A stretch of DNA of 33,112 nucleotides, taken from the NCBI RefSeq assembly GCF_030063195.1, contig NZ_JASISS010000031.1, forward strand, positions 1 through 33,112, given 5' to 3'. Every line of letters begins with the position of its first letter. Within the stretch, counting starts at the first letter, position 1. The DNA is from Cryobacterium sp. PH31-AA6. Lineage in GTDB: Bacteria > Actinomycetota > Actinomycetes > Actinomycetales > Microbacteriaceae. The translations under genes and the position numbers were made by a program. This document shows, piece by piece, positions 1 through 7,744 of the stretch. The notes beneath the pieces were generated by a model. It did not search any database and was not told where the DNA came from. It worked only from the letters and a program-made list of their open reading frames with translations.

Positions 1-248
1 GGGCGCAACCAGGAACCCCAGTGGAACACTCACGGCATCGAGGCCCAGCCCTCAACCGCGCCCGAAACCCAGAAACCCAATCAAACCGAAATCACGATTC
101 CACCAGCGGTCGACCGGTGGATTCAGGTTAAGCGGTCGGGCTCAGAACAAGAAGTGGGCAGATCTCATGGCCACCAACGGGCAGTTCTACTGGCCGCCAG
201 TGGGCAGTTCCGTTGCCGCCTATGGGCAGTTTGGCATGGCCGCTAACA
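1..248 (+). mobile_element. IS21-like element terminus, partial
   Basis: The motif GGGCAG recurs at 156, 179, 202 and 224, each time inside a related 22-23 bp unit of the type gggcagttc...tggccgcca. Serial copies of a terminal repeat are a hallmark of IS21-family ends. The repeats finish near 248 with ...CGCTAACA, which would match an outer TGTT...AACA tip. Upstream, two frames stay open from the window edge: frame 1 to the stop at 244-246 and frame 3 to the stop at 129-131. One may be the C-terminus of an element protein, but I cannot tell which. The element runs off the left edge, so family and completeness are inferred only from the terminal repeat pattern. Confidence 0.55.
156..229 (+). 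repeat. Four tandem 22-23 bp terminal repeats
   Basis: GGGCAG cores start at 156, 179, 202 and 224 (spacing 23, 23 and 22 bp). Each is followed by a pyrimidine-rich stretch and a GGCC/GCCGCC segment. They are probably transposase-binding repeats of the IS end. They are adjacent and imperfect, with no unique spacers, so this is not CRISPR. Confidence 0.7.
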
Positions 249-265
249 ACCCCGCAGGAGGACCC

Positions 266-1453
266 ATGACCTTTCATCTCTGGGCGCAGCAGCTAGGTCC
301 AGGACCGGCTTTCGATCGGGCAACGGCGCCTGTACGTTGGCTCTTCGTGCCCGTACCAAGTGGGGCGTCCGCGACCTACGAAATCGTCATCACGGACGTG
401 GCCGGTCACGCCCACCTCCGAGAAGGCCGAGATTTCAACCACCCCGAGGACTTGCAACCCATCGCGGATTTAGACCTGCGGGGTCGCACAGGTGCGAAGC
501 ACCTCACCGGCATCAAAGAGGCGCGGTTTCGGCAAGCTGTCAGAGCGGGGGAGTACTACCGAGTCGAGTTGAGTGCCACCCGGGTCGGAAAGGCGCCCGG
601 TCTTGACACCGAGTCGGTGACAGTGATCGGCTATGACAAAACTAGAGTGAACCCCTACTCCGGCGACGCTCCGTTCTTGGTGGGGGGTACGTTCGTCGAG
701 TCTGGTGCAATGAATCCGCAACCCGCAGGGGGGACATACGGGCTGGCCATCGAAGTTTCGGAATTCGATGTCGTCGATCGCAAGTCGTTTGTCGTAGCCA
801 CGGGCTTTGCCCCGGCCATCTCCAACGTTCCCTTTATGACCGCTACCGCAAAGGGCCGACCTCTCCGAGCCGGGGCAAGTTACACATTCAGTTCCTTCCT
901 TATCGACAATCTCGGCGGACGATATCTCGTACGAACGGATACACCGATCCGTCTCCATCAGATCAAGATCACGGCGCAACTCACCGAGATGGCCGTCTAT
1001 GACGATCTCGACTACGCCTCCTCTGGCGAGATTGACCTATTCATGACCCTCAAGATCGCATCGCCAATCACCGGCGGTGATCGGGATCTAGCCTCGATCC
1101 AGAGCACCCATCAGTTCACGGTCACGGACACTTCCCCGACGCGGGTGGCGGGTGAGTTCTTCCCACTCCCCGTTGCTCCGGATACGCAGTCGTGGACTCT
1201 CGTTTGGGGCCCGGCGGACGAGCAAGACTTCATCGACAAGTACGTCCTGCTTATTGACGCTCGCGAGGACGATTCGGGCGATATTGGCTTCGGCGGCAAG
1301 TACCAACACGCGGCCGATGAAGACGAACTTTACCTCCCGGTGGGGCGGGCTGAGGACGTTGCTGGAACTACCATCGACACGCTCAACTACTGGCACAAGA
1401 CGCTCGCATTCGGCTTTCACGGGTTTTACACGATCGACTACGTGCCTGCCTGA
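266..1453 (+). CDS. Hypothetical protein, beta-rich orphan
   Basis: I do not recognise this 395-aa protein. I chose ATG 266 because AGGAGG lies at 256-261, just outside the IS terminus. The open frame extends upstream to an ATG at 167, but that part is made of the IS repeats and is unlikely to be native. The protein has no signal peptide, no membrane segment and no cysteines that I can see. It alternates short hydrophobic and polar stretches, as in stacked beta-sandwich domains, and its C-terminal third is acidic and aromatic (DEDELYLPVG, YWHKTLAFGFHGFY). The gene lies between an IS21-like end and an IS3 remnant, with no functional neighbour. Its native promoter may have been displaced or replaced by the IS. 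It could be a structural or surface-interaction protein, but nothing seen supports a specific role. Confidence 0.6.
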   Translation: MTFHLWAQQLGPGPAFDRATAPVRWLFVPVPSGASATYEIVITDVAGHAHLREGRDFNHPEDLQPIADLDLRGRTGAKHLTGIKEARFRQAVRAGEYYRVELSATRVGKAPGLDTESVTVIGYDKTRVNPYSGDAPFLVGGTFVESGAMNPQPAGGTYGLAIEVSEFDVVDRKSFVVATGFAPAISNVPFMTATAKGRPLRAGASYTFSSFLIDNLGGRYLVRTDTPIRLHQIKITAQLTEMAVYDDLDYASSGEIDLFMTLKIASPITGGDRDLASIQSTHQFTVTDTSPTRVAGEFFPLPVAPDTQSWTLVWGPADEQDFIDKYVLLIDAREDDSGDIGFGGKYQHAADEDELYLPVGRAEDVAGTTIDTLNYWHKTLAFGFHGFYTIDYVPA

Positions 1454-1659
1454 GCGCGCGGTCTAACTGGTGGAAGGCTGCCGAGCCCGTGGGCAACCCG
1501 CCGCAACGACTCGGGTGCTCCGTTGCCGTTGCCGTTGCCGCGCCGCGGTCATCTATCGAACGGAAGATCACCGATTGGCTGTACTCAATTCTTGGCGGCC
1601 AACGGACGGATGGTCCAAAATCCACGAAAAGCCGGTCAATTTGATCTGTTCGTACCCAC

Positions 1660-2262
1660 GTGATTGACGGGCTGAAGTGTTGTGAACTCGGGCGTCTCGT
1701 TCGTCCTGCTTGGGCAGTACACGACCAATGGCGCGACGAGGTTGGTCGAGTTGGAGCGGGAGACATCCGCGCGTTCTCCGATTGGGTGTGCGCGGCATTC
1801 GTGATCGACGTGTTCTCCCGCCGGGTCATGGGCTGGCAGCTCTCGACGAGCCTGCATACTGATTTGGCCCTCGAGGCATTGGAGATGGGTACCTGGACGC
1901 GGCGCCGCGCGGGCCGGGACCTGTCCCAACTGATCCATCACTCCGACAGTGGAGTGCAGTACCGGGCAATTCGCTACACCGAACGCCTCGCTGAGGCTGA
2001 GGCCGTCGCATCGGTCGGCTCCAAGGCCGACTGCTACGACAACGCCATGGCGGAAGCGTTCAACTCGCTCTGCAAAGCCGAACTCATCCGCAACCGCGGC
2101 CCCCGGCGCGGCATCGACTCCCTCGAGATCGCCGTCGCCGAATACATCGATTGGTTCAACCACCGCCGACTCCAGGCTGAGACCGTCTACCTCCGACCCG
2201 TCGACGCGGAGAACAACTTCTGCTCACACATGCCCACCATCACCCTGATGGCACGGGTCTAA
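1660..2262 (+). pseudogene. IS3-family transposase OrfB, 5'-truncated remnant
   Basis: From about 1770 to the stop this reads as the C-terminal catalytic half of an IS3-family DDE integrase-type transposase. It has AAFVIDVFSRRVMGW, then HHSDSGVQY (second acidic residue), DCYDNAMAEAFNSL (catalytic Glu region) and YIDWFNHRRL. The segment that should carry the first Asp (the W-V-A-D-x-T-Y block) and the N-terminal helix-turn-helix region are missing or scrambled, and no OrfA precedes it. The right inverted repeat follows directly at 2265-2292. The first ~35 residues of the open frame do not resemble the family. The element is therefore dead, and no left end was found between 1454 and 1660. Confidence 0.8.
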
Positions 2263-2264
2263 CC

Positions 2265-2292
2265 GAGCCTCCACCAAACCCGGGGGCTTGAC
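2265..2292 (+). repeat. Right terminal inverted repeat of IS3-family remnant
   Basis: Directly after the transposase stop is GAGCCTCCACCAAACCCGGG followed by GGCTTGACA. This is the usual actinobacterial IS3-type end (reverse complement begins TGTCAAGCCCCCGGG). No matching left copy is visible upstream. Confidence 0.65.
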
Positions 2293-2373
2293 AAAGCTGC
2301 TTGCGCGGAATATTGCTCCGGCGTACGCTGTCGCCATTGGCCGTCGCCGGTTACGGCCGGAGGCGAGTCGGCC

Positions 2374-3513
2374 ATGGCGCAGGAGCACGAAAGCGCAGAG
2401 CCGGGGTTCGTCATCGTTCGCGGTAGCCGCTCGGGGGAACGGCTGGAAATCTCGCCTGGTTCCCATCATTTGGGTCGCGACGACATGTGCGATATGAGGA
2501 TTGTCGACGAAGGGGTAAGCCGACGACACGCGGTCGTGGTCCGGGGGGCCGAGTCCGTGACGATCGAGGATGCCGGGTCCACCAATGGCACCTTCGTTAA
2601 CGGGAGTCGAATCACTTCGGTGCTCTCGTTGAACCCGGGCGACGAAGTCAGTCTCGGTTCCGCGGCGCTACGATTTCGCGTCGGAACCGGAACGCGAGCC
2701 ACGCTGTCTTCGAACTCACCCACCTCGCCCGGAGTTGTACCTCGGCGGCGAGTCAAAGTCGGTCGAGTTGTCTTGATCGGCGGCCTCGCAAATCTCGTCA
2801 TTCTTGCCGCCGGCGTCGCGATCCAGTTCGCTACCGACTGGACTGGGATCGGACCGTGGCTCGCGGCTCCCCTTGCGGGAATGGTCGCAGCACTGGTCGA
2901 GGTCGGGAGAGAGGCCCTGACACGCGAGCCAGAGACGTCCATGGCGGCTGCGGCTGACCGCACCGGTGACGCTGCGAGCATTTCCACCCAGCCAATTTCT
3001 CCGCCTCGACGTCGCGCGCCCGTCCTCGTTGGTGTGCTGGTCGCAGTGTTGTTGGTGGGTGTCGGCGGAGCAGTAGTCGCATACGGGGTGGCCACAGTGA
3101 GCGGGTACATCACTGGCAATCAGGTCGGCGTTCCTCGCCTGCAGAATGGGCCAGTGGCCGTCGACTCGGGCGGCGTGGTTACGACCATCGAGGCTGTCGA
3201 TCAGACGCAGGACTTCACACGCGTCGAGATCACGGTGCAGAGTAATCTCGCCAACACAATCAGCCTCCCTCTCTTTGGTTTCGTGACGCTTGCCGCCGCC
3301 GATGGCACGACGCTGGATGCCGATCCATTCCGAAGCTCCTGGAGCGACTCGATCGGGCCAGGCCAGTTGCGACGCGGTGCGATCATTTTCGATGGTCACC
3401 TTCCGTCTGGGGTGACCACCGCATCTTTCGCGTTCGCCACCGTCTTTGAACAAGGCTTCGACGGCCCGACCTCGATACTCGTCCCTGGTCTGGAGATCGC
3501 GGCCCTCGACTGA
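2374..3513 (+). CDS. Membrane-anchored FHA-domain protein
   Basis: This 379-aa protein starts with a forkhead-associated domain (about residues 13-104). The phosphothreonine-binding motifs are intact: GR at 34-35, SRRH at 49-52 and GSTNGTFVNG at 68-77. A basic linker and two hydrophobic segments follow (about 131-152 and 161-178), then a second basic stretch (PPRRR, 211-215) and a TM helix at about 216-242. The last ~135 residues look like an exported beta-sandwich (SNLANTISLPLFGFVTLAAADGT), of the kind seen in DUF4352-like extracellular domains. The protein would read a cytoplasmic phosphothreonine signal, presumably from a Ser/Thr kinase, while carrying an extracytoplasmic domain. No kinase is adjacent. 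The start at 2374 follows CCGGAGG about 10 nt upstream. The gene begins about 80 bp after the IS3 end, so its promoter may lie in or near the element. Confidence 0.85.
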   Translation: MAQEHESAEPGFVIVRGSRSGERLEISPGSHHLGRDDMCDMRIVDEGVSRRHAVVVRGAESVTIEDAGSTNGTFVNGSRITSVLSLNPGDEVSLGSAALRFRVGTGTRATLSSNSPTSPGVVPRRRVKVGRVVLIGGLANLVILAAGVAIQFATDWTGIGPWLAAPLAGMVAALVEVGREALTREPETSMAAAADRTGDAASISTQPISPPRRRAPVLVGVLVAVLLVGVGGAVVAYGVATVSGYITGNQVGVPRLQNGPVAVDSGGVVTTIEAVDQTQDFTRVEITVQSNLANTISLPLFGFVTLAAADGTTLDADPFRSSWSDSIGPGQLRRGAIIFDGHLPSGVTTASFAFATVFEQGFDGPTSILVPGLEIAALD

Positions 3514-3782
3514 GCTCTTTGCGGCTGCCTCTGCCGGTGGGATGGCGTACTCGGGCGATGCGGCAGACGAGACGGATGCGGCGACGCTCGGCGCGTTGAG
3601 CGTTGCTGAGGCATTGCCGAGCGACGACGATCGCCCAAGGGAGTGCGTCGGCGGGCACGCGTTCTGAGAAATGCCGCAACGGGTGATGCGGAGTCGAGGC
3701 GCAAATTGCCGTCGATAGACTGGGGCAGGACACCCGGCTCTATTCTCGAATCGACACCCGCATCGTCGCGGAAAGGTCTCCT

Positions 3783-4925
3783 ATGCCCAGCACTGGCGCT
3801 GTCCACACCTCCTCAGACGCGCGCGTGGCGGAGGAGTCGAGTGGCGGCTCGGCGGCATCCGCTGTCACTGAACCTGACGTGCTGCTGCAGCGGGAGGGCC
3901 AGCTGGCCCGCATCATTCTGAACCGGCCCAAGGCGCTCAACGCCCTGACCCACCCGATGATCTGCGAGATCGCTGCGGCCCTCACCGAGTGGGCCGACGA
4001 CCCCACCGTGCACACCGTGCTACTCACCGGCAACGGCGACCGCGCCCTGTGTGCCGGCGGCGACATCGTGTCGATCTACCGCGACGCCCGCACAGATCCC
4101 GATGAGAACGCGCAGTTCTGGGCCGATGAGTACACGATGAACGCCCAGATCAACAGGTATCCCAAACCGTTTGTGGCCCTGATGGATCGCATCGTGCTCG
4201 GCGGGGGAGTCGGCCTCAGCGGGCACGCCTCGCACCGGGTCGTGACCGAACGCACGAAGCTGGGCATGCCCGAGACGACGATCGGTTTCGTTCCCGACGT
4301 CGGCGGAACCTGGCTGTATTCCCGCGCTCCCGGCGAACTGGGCACCCACCTCGCCCTGACCGCTGCGACCATGACCGGCGCCGATGCCATCGCGCTCGGC
4401 CTCGCCGACAGCTTCGTCGACTCGACGCGGCTTGATTCTCTGGTGGACACTTTGAAACGGATGCCCGCTGCCGAAGCCATCGCCGAGCACGCCGCGTCGA
4501 CCGTGCCACCGGCCCCGCTGTTGGCCGAACGCGCCTGGATCGACGAATGCTACGCCGGCAACGACCTGCCCACGATCATCGCCCGGTTGCAGCAGTCGCC
4601 CGTCGGGTCAGCGCACGAGGCCGCGACCGCCATTCTGGCCAAGTCGCCGACCGCCGTCTCGGTCACCCTCGCTTCCCTGCGCCGGGCCCGCGACCTCGGC
4701 AGCCTCGAAGACGTGCTGGAGCAGGAGTACCGGGTGTCGCTGCGCATGGTGGCCGGCCTCGATGTGGTCGAGGGCATTCGTGCTCAGGTCATCGACAAGG
4801 ACCGCACTCCGGTCTGGCAGCCCGGCACCCTTGAGGCGGTGACGGACGCGGACGTGCAGGCGCACTTCGCGTCGTTGGGGGAGCGTGAGCTGCGCCTGCC
4901 ACGTGCAGCCCGGCGTTCGCGCTAG
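3783..4925 (+). CDS. 3-hydroxyisobutyryl-CoA hydrolase (enoyl-CoA hydratase/isomerase family)
   Basis: This 380-aa crotonase-superfamily protein has the ECH_2/HIBCH layout and length. It should hydrolyse (S)-3-hydroxyisobutyryl-CoA to 3-hydroxyisobutyrate and CoA in valine breakdown. The CoA and oxyanion-hole region is ALCAGGDI (88-95). MPETTIGFVPDVGGTWLYSR (162-181) carries the Glu (E164) and Asp (D172) that correspond to the HIBCH catalytic pair. The first ~30 residues are a low-complexity extension before the family homology. The start is preceded by GAAAGG at about 3770. The gene stands alone, with no other valine genes in view, so an unspecific acyl-CoA hydrolase role is possible. The residue pattern nevertheless favours HIBCH over a true hydratase. 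Confidence 0.88.
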   Translation: MPSTGAVHTSSDARVAEESSGGSAASAVTEPDVLLQREGQLARIILNRPKALNALTHPMICEIAAALTEWADDPTVHTVLLTGNGDRALCAGGDIVSIYRDARTDPDENAQFWADEYTMNAQINRYPKPFVALMDRIVLGGGVGLSGHASHRVVTERTKLGMPETTIGFVPDVGGTWLYSRAPGELGTHLALTAATMTGADAIALGLADSFVDSTRLDSLVDTLKRMPAAEAIAEHAASTVPPAPLLAERAWIDECYAGNDLPTIIARLQQSPVGSAHEAATAILAKSPTAVSVTLASLRRARDLGSLEDVLEQEYRVSLRMVAGLDVVEGIRAQVIDKDRTPVWQPGTLEAVTDADVQAHFASLGERELRLPRAARRSR

Positions 4926-5132
4926 CCATAGCCCCAGGGAATCCGGCCTGGCGTGATAGCTCCTGCGCCATAGGTCGGCACGTGGGGGGGCGGAAGGATT
5001 GCCTCTCGGCGGAGGAAAACGGCGTTGGGCCTCCCCGGCATTTCGCGCCCCGCCGGGTTTCGCGAACAGCCCACACAGGGGCGCTTCTCGAAACCGTTCG
5101 CGAAAGTGCCCGGAGGGACAGGGCGCGGCGAG

Positions 5133-6923
5133 CTACTGGAGCGTGACGTCGATCCGCGCATTCACGGCGGGGCAGGTTGACTGGATGGATACTTCGAGGC
5201 CGGCGTCTCCGGTGATGACCCGCACCGGTCCACCGATCGCCGTCACGACTTCGCATAGCTGCTCGACGGGTGGGACCGCCCAGGCTCCGGTGTCGCGATA
5301 TTGCTGGTACGCGGTGAAGGCAAAGCCGCGCAGTGTGGGGTCGCCCGTGCCCGAACCGTTGCCGAGCTCGCCGCCGAGTTTCAGCGCGATCCAGAAGTCG
5401 GCGAAGGCCTCGTCTGGTTCGCCTGAATTCCAGAGGATGCCTGGGTCGGCGGGGTCGGAGTTGGCCAGGATGAGGTCGACCGACCTGTCGCCGGTTGCCC
5501 ACACAGCGCCAGACAGGATGCGCTCCAGCGGCGGCCGCACCACGCCGGGACGCTTGAGCGGCGGGCCGAGGCTGGCCGCGATGATCACGAGCACCGCCAC
5601 CGCGGTGATACCGAGCAGCGGACGCCGCGTGCGCGACAGCAGTGCGAAGGTGAACGAGAGCACGATGACCCCAACGATGACGGCGCTCACCCACAGGAAC
5701 TTGGCGGGATAATAGCCGGTGAACGCGCCGGAGTCCCGAGCGAGAAATACCAGTGCTCCGCTGCCTGCCACGGTGGCGGCGGCAACAGCGATCGCTCCCG
5801 AGAATACGGGTGGCTGGGTGCGCAGCGCCCTCCCACCCAGCAACAGCAGCACCAGCGCGACCACGACGATCGGGAGCACGGCGGGTAGGCCGTGTCCGGG
5901 GATCTCGAACGTTGAACCGTTGCTGACCAGCGCGGGCCCTGTTGCCACGGCCAGCCACACGATGGCCGGCACGACGGCGACGAGCGCGGGCCATGCGGCG
6001 CGGGCATCCATGGTTCTGAGGGTCGAACTGTGATGCACTGCGAGCGCGACGATGAACCCGACGGGGAGCACTACCCAGGGGCTCCAGGTGGCGAGCAGCA
6101 GAGTGGCGATGCAGAGCTGAACGGCGATCGCCGGCACGACGCGGCCGGGTGATGCGACGTAGATGAGCCAGGCGGCGAGGGCGATCGGCAGCACCAGGTG
6201 GGCGTTGAGGTAGCCGTATTCGATGGGCAGGCCGGCGACGAACCAGGTGAGCGGCAACAGGGAACCCGCAGCGCTGGCGACAGCGACAAGGCCTGTGCGC
6301 GAACGTTCGATGATGGATGCCGCGACCGCCCCTGCCCCGAGCGCGGTGGCGGCCAGCAGCAACATCCACACCACGCCCAACCCTGTGAAGTCGTGTGCGA
6401 GCAGTGCCAGAGGGTCGCCCGTCGGCTGGCCAGGGGCGATGCCGAGGGCAAGCAGCGCGGCGGTCAGGGGCACGGGATTCTCGGCGGCTCCGAGGGCGAC
6501 TCCGTGCTGGTCGATGATGAGGCCCGCGAAGTAGAGGTTGTTGTTGGCGTCCCCGTTCAGGGCCCAGGAGAGCTTCGCCGCACTCGGAAGAACTTGCGCG
6601 ATCGCGAGCGCGCCGACCCAGGCCACTCCACCGAGCATCGCGGGAACCCATACCGCCACGGCATGCCGCCGCGGCCACCGCCACGCTCCGCCACGCGTGG
6701 CCAGCACGGCTCCGACGATTCCCCCGGCGATGACTACGGTTCCGGTCGAGATGAGGATGCCCGCACCCGTGAACCGCCCGACGATCATGGCAGCAAACAA
6801 CACCAGCACGGTCAGCATCCCGACCGCGGGCACGGCGAAAAGGTGCCCGAACCGTCGGCTCGCAAGCGTCACCCAGGGCACCGCGCACACGCCGATGACG
6901 GCGAACAGGATGAGGGCTGTCAC
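5133..6923 (-). CDS. Polytopic membrane protein, possibly GT-C-like
   Basis: This 596-aa, strongly hydrophobic protein has roughly 12-14 predicted TM helices and a soluble C-terminal tail of about 150 residues. After the third or fourth helix comes an extracytoplasmic-type loop, LSWALNGDANNNLYFAGLIIDQHG. An acidic residue in an early loop is typical of GT-C glycosyltransferases, and the overall layout is also like actinobacterial DUF6541-type membrane proteins. I do not recognise the family exactly, so enzymatic activity is inference. The start appears to be GTG at 6923, with a stop (TAA) two codons upstream and no convincing Shine-Dalgarno, so it could be leaderless. A longer frame on the same strand (4789-6888) is an arginine/proline-rich shadow. 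The gene converges on the preceding hydrolase gene. Confidence 0.7.
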   Translation of the reverse strand: MTALILFAVIGVCAVPWVTLASRRFGHLFAVPAVGMLTVLVLFAAMIVGRFTGAGILISTGTVVIAGGIVGAVLATRGGAWRWPRRHAVAVWVPAMLGGVAWVGALAIAQVLPSAAKLSWALNGDANNNLYFAGLIIDQHGVALGAAENPVPLTAALLALGIAPGQPTGDPLALLAHDFTGLGVVWMLLLAATALGAGAVAASIIERSRTGLVAVASAAGSLLPLTWFVAGLPIEYGYLNAHLVLPIALAAWLIYVASPGRVVPAIAVQLCIATLLLATWSPWVVLPVGFIVALAVHHSSTLRTMDARAAWPALVAVVPAIVWLAVATGPALVSNGSTFEIPGHGLPAVLPIVVVALVLLLLGGRALRTQPPVFSGAIAVAAATVAGSGALVFLARDSGAFTGYYPAKFLWVSAVIVGVIVLSFTFALLSRTRRPLLGITAVAVLVIIAASLGPPLKRPGVVRPPLERILSGAVWATGDRSVDLILANSDPADPGILWNSGEPDEAFADFWIALKLGGELGNGSGTGDPTLRGFAFTAYQQYRDTGAWAVPPVEQLCEVVTAIGGPVRVITGDAGLEVSIQSTCPAVNARIDVTLQ

Positions 6924-7038
6924 GGATTACTACGCGCCGACACGAGCGGCGCGGGTGAGGTCATGATGTCAGCGTACTTGGGCAGGAGGCGCTGAGGGCG
7001 TCGAGAACGTCGCAGTTGGCGAACTCCGCATACCTTCC

Positions 7039-7521
7039 TTACGATGCGAGGAACTGGGTCAAGATATCCTTTCGCTGCTCCGGCGTCGTATCCTCCCGCA
7101 TGGTGAACTTCAGGAGCGAGCCGTCTGCTTTCTGGATTGAATAGCCAGCGACTGAGTCGTGGTGGGCCGCTGGCTGTTTCACCCCAGCTTCGTGTTTCGC
7201 CGGCTTCTTAACCTTTTTGTCCTTGATGTACATGTAGTACATCGGAATCCAGCTACTGACGATGGTCGCGAAGGCAGTTAGCCCAACCCCAGTGAGCTCA
7301 AGGATGACGTCCCTCACTTCGGTGTCGGCATAGCCCCAATCTTCAATCTCAACGCCGTCGATGTCAGCGAGTTCCTGGACCAGGCGGCTGCGCTCGTCGA
7401 CGTGCGCTGCATACATCTCCGGTGCGTCATCGTGTCGAGCCACAGACAGGACGAGCTGACCGGCCCTCAGCGGTGGCGGATACTCGTGATGTCTATCGAG
7501 AATGTCCAACGTGTAGTGCAT
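7039..7521 (-). CDS. EACC1-like small protein (putative)
   Basis: This 160-aa protein begins with a beta-strand-like segment (GQLVLSVARHDDAP) and a helix ending in SRLVQELADIDGVEIEDWG. Next comes a hydrophobic stretch, LTGVGLTAFATIVSSWIPMYYMYI (about 76-98), a Lys-rich linker, and a terminal module YSIQKADGSLLKFTMREDTTPEQRKDILTQFL. This order resembles the 'effector-associated constant component 1' family described in predicted bacterial conflict systems. In that family a glycine/alanine hydrophobic helix is followed by a DGR/DGS-type strand and a short C-terminal helix. The match is from recalled pattern only. The start is well supported by GGAAGG 6 nt upstream. The gene is divergent from the 963-aa membrane hydrolase, with 223 bp between them. 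If the match is wrong, it is a small single-TM protein of unknown role. Confidence 0.5.
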   Translation of the reverse strand: MHYTLDILDRHHEYPPPLRAGQLVLSVARHDDAPEMYAAHVDERSRLVQELADIDGVEIEDWGYADTEVRDVILELTGVGLTAFATIVSSWIPMYYMYIKDKKVKKPAKHEAGVKQPAAHHDSVAGYSIQKADGSLLKFTMREDTTPEQRKDILTQFLAS

Positions 7522-7694
7522 GAGCTTCCTTCCAGCTGGGGGTTGCTGAAGTCCGGGGTTTGTCGCCGGGTACAGCCAGCTACCGAAGGTTCGTTGCGCG
7601 AGAGGCTACACCCAGGTCAACTGGTACGGCCAGTAGGTTCGGAAGAGACTCCGTGGCCCACAAAAGGGGGGCGACCATACTCCATGAGCAGGTC

Positions 7695-7700
7695 TACAAT
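7695..7700 (+). promoter_or_regulatory. Putative -10 element for the membrane hydrolase
   Basis: TACAAT matches the sigma-70 -10 consensus at five of six bases and lies 45 bp before the ATG at 7745. A weak -35 candidate (GCGACC, 7671-7676) is 18 bp upstream. The assignment rests mainly on the -10. Confidence 0.35.
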
Positions 7701-7744
7701 CCGTATCGTCTACGCGCCCCGCGTTCGCCTAGGGAGGGCTGGTA

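Noticed and set aside
156..229. Regular 22-23 bp repeats as a CRISPR array
   Set aside because: The units are adjacent and imperfect with no spacers, and sit at an IS terminus with no cas genes.
3446..3667. A small plus-strand frame crossing the end of the FHA gene
   Set aside because: It mostly lies out of frame with the FHA gene and then in the intergenic gap, with no ribosome site or family pattern.
5058..5105. Inverted repeat TTTCGCGAAC / GTTCGCGAAA with a 28-nt loop
   Set aside because: The loop is long and the arms are built on the self-complementary TTCGCGAA; it might aid termination between convergent genes, but the evidence is too weak for a feature.
4789..6888. A 699-aa minus-strand open frame
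   Set aside because: It is Arg/Pro/Ala-rich with no membrane pattern or motif and overlaps the hydrophobic 596-aa membrane protein in another frame; this is a high-GC shadow.
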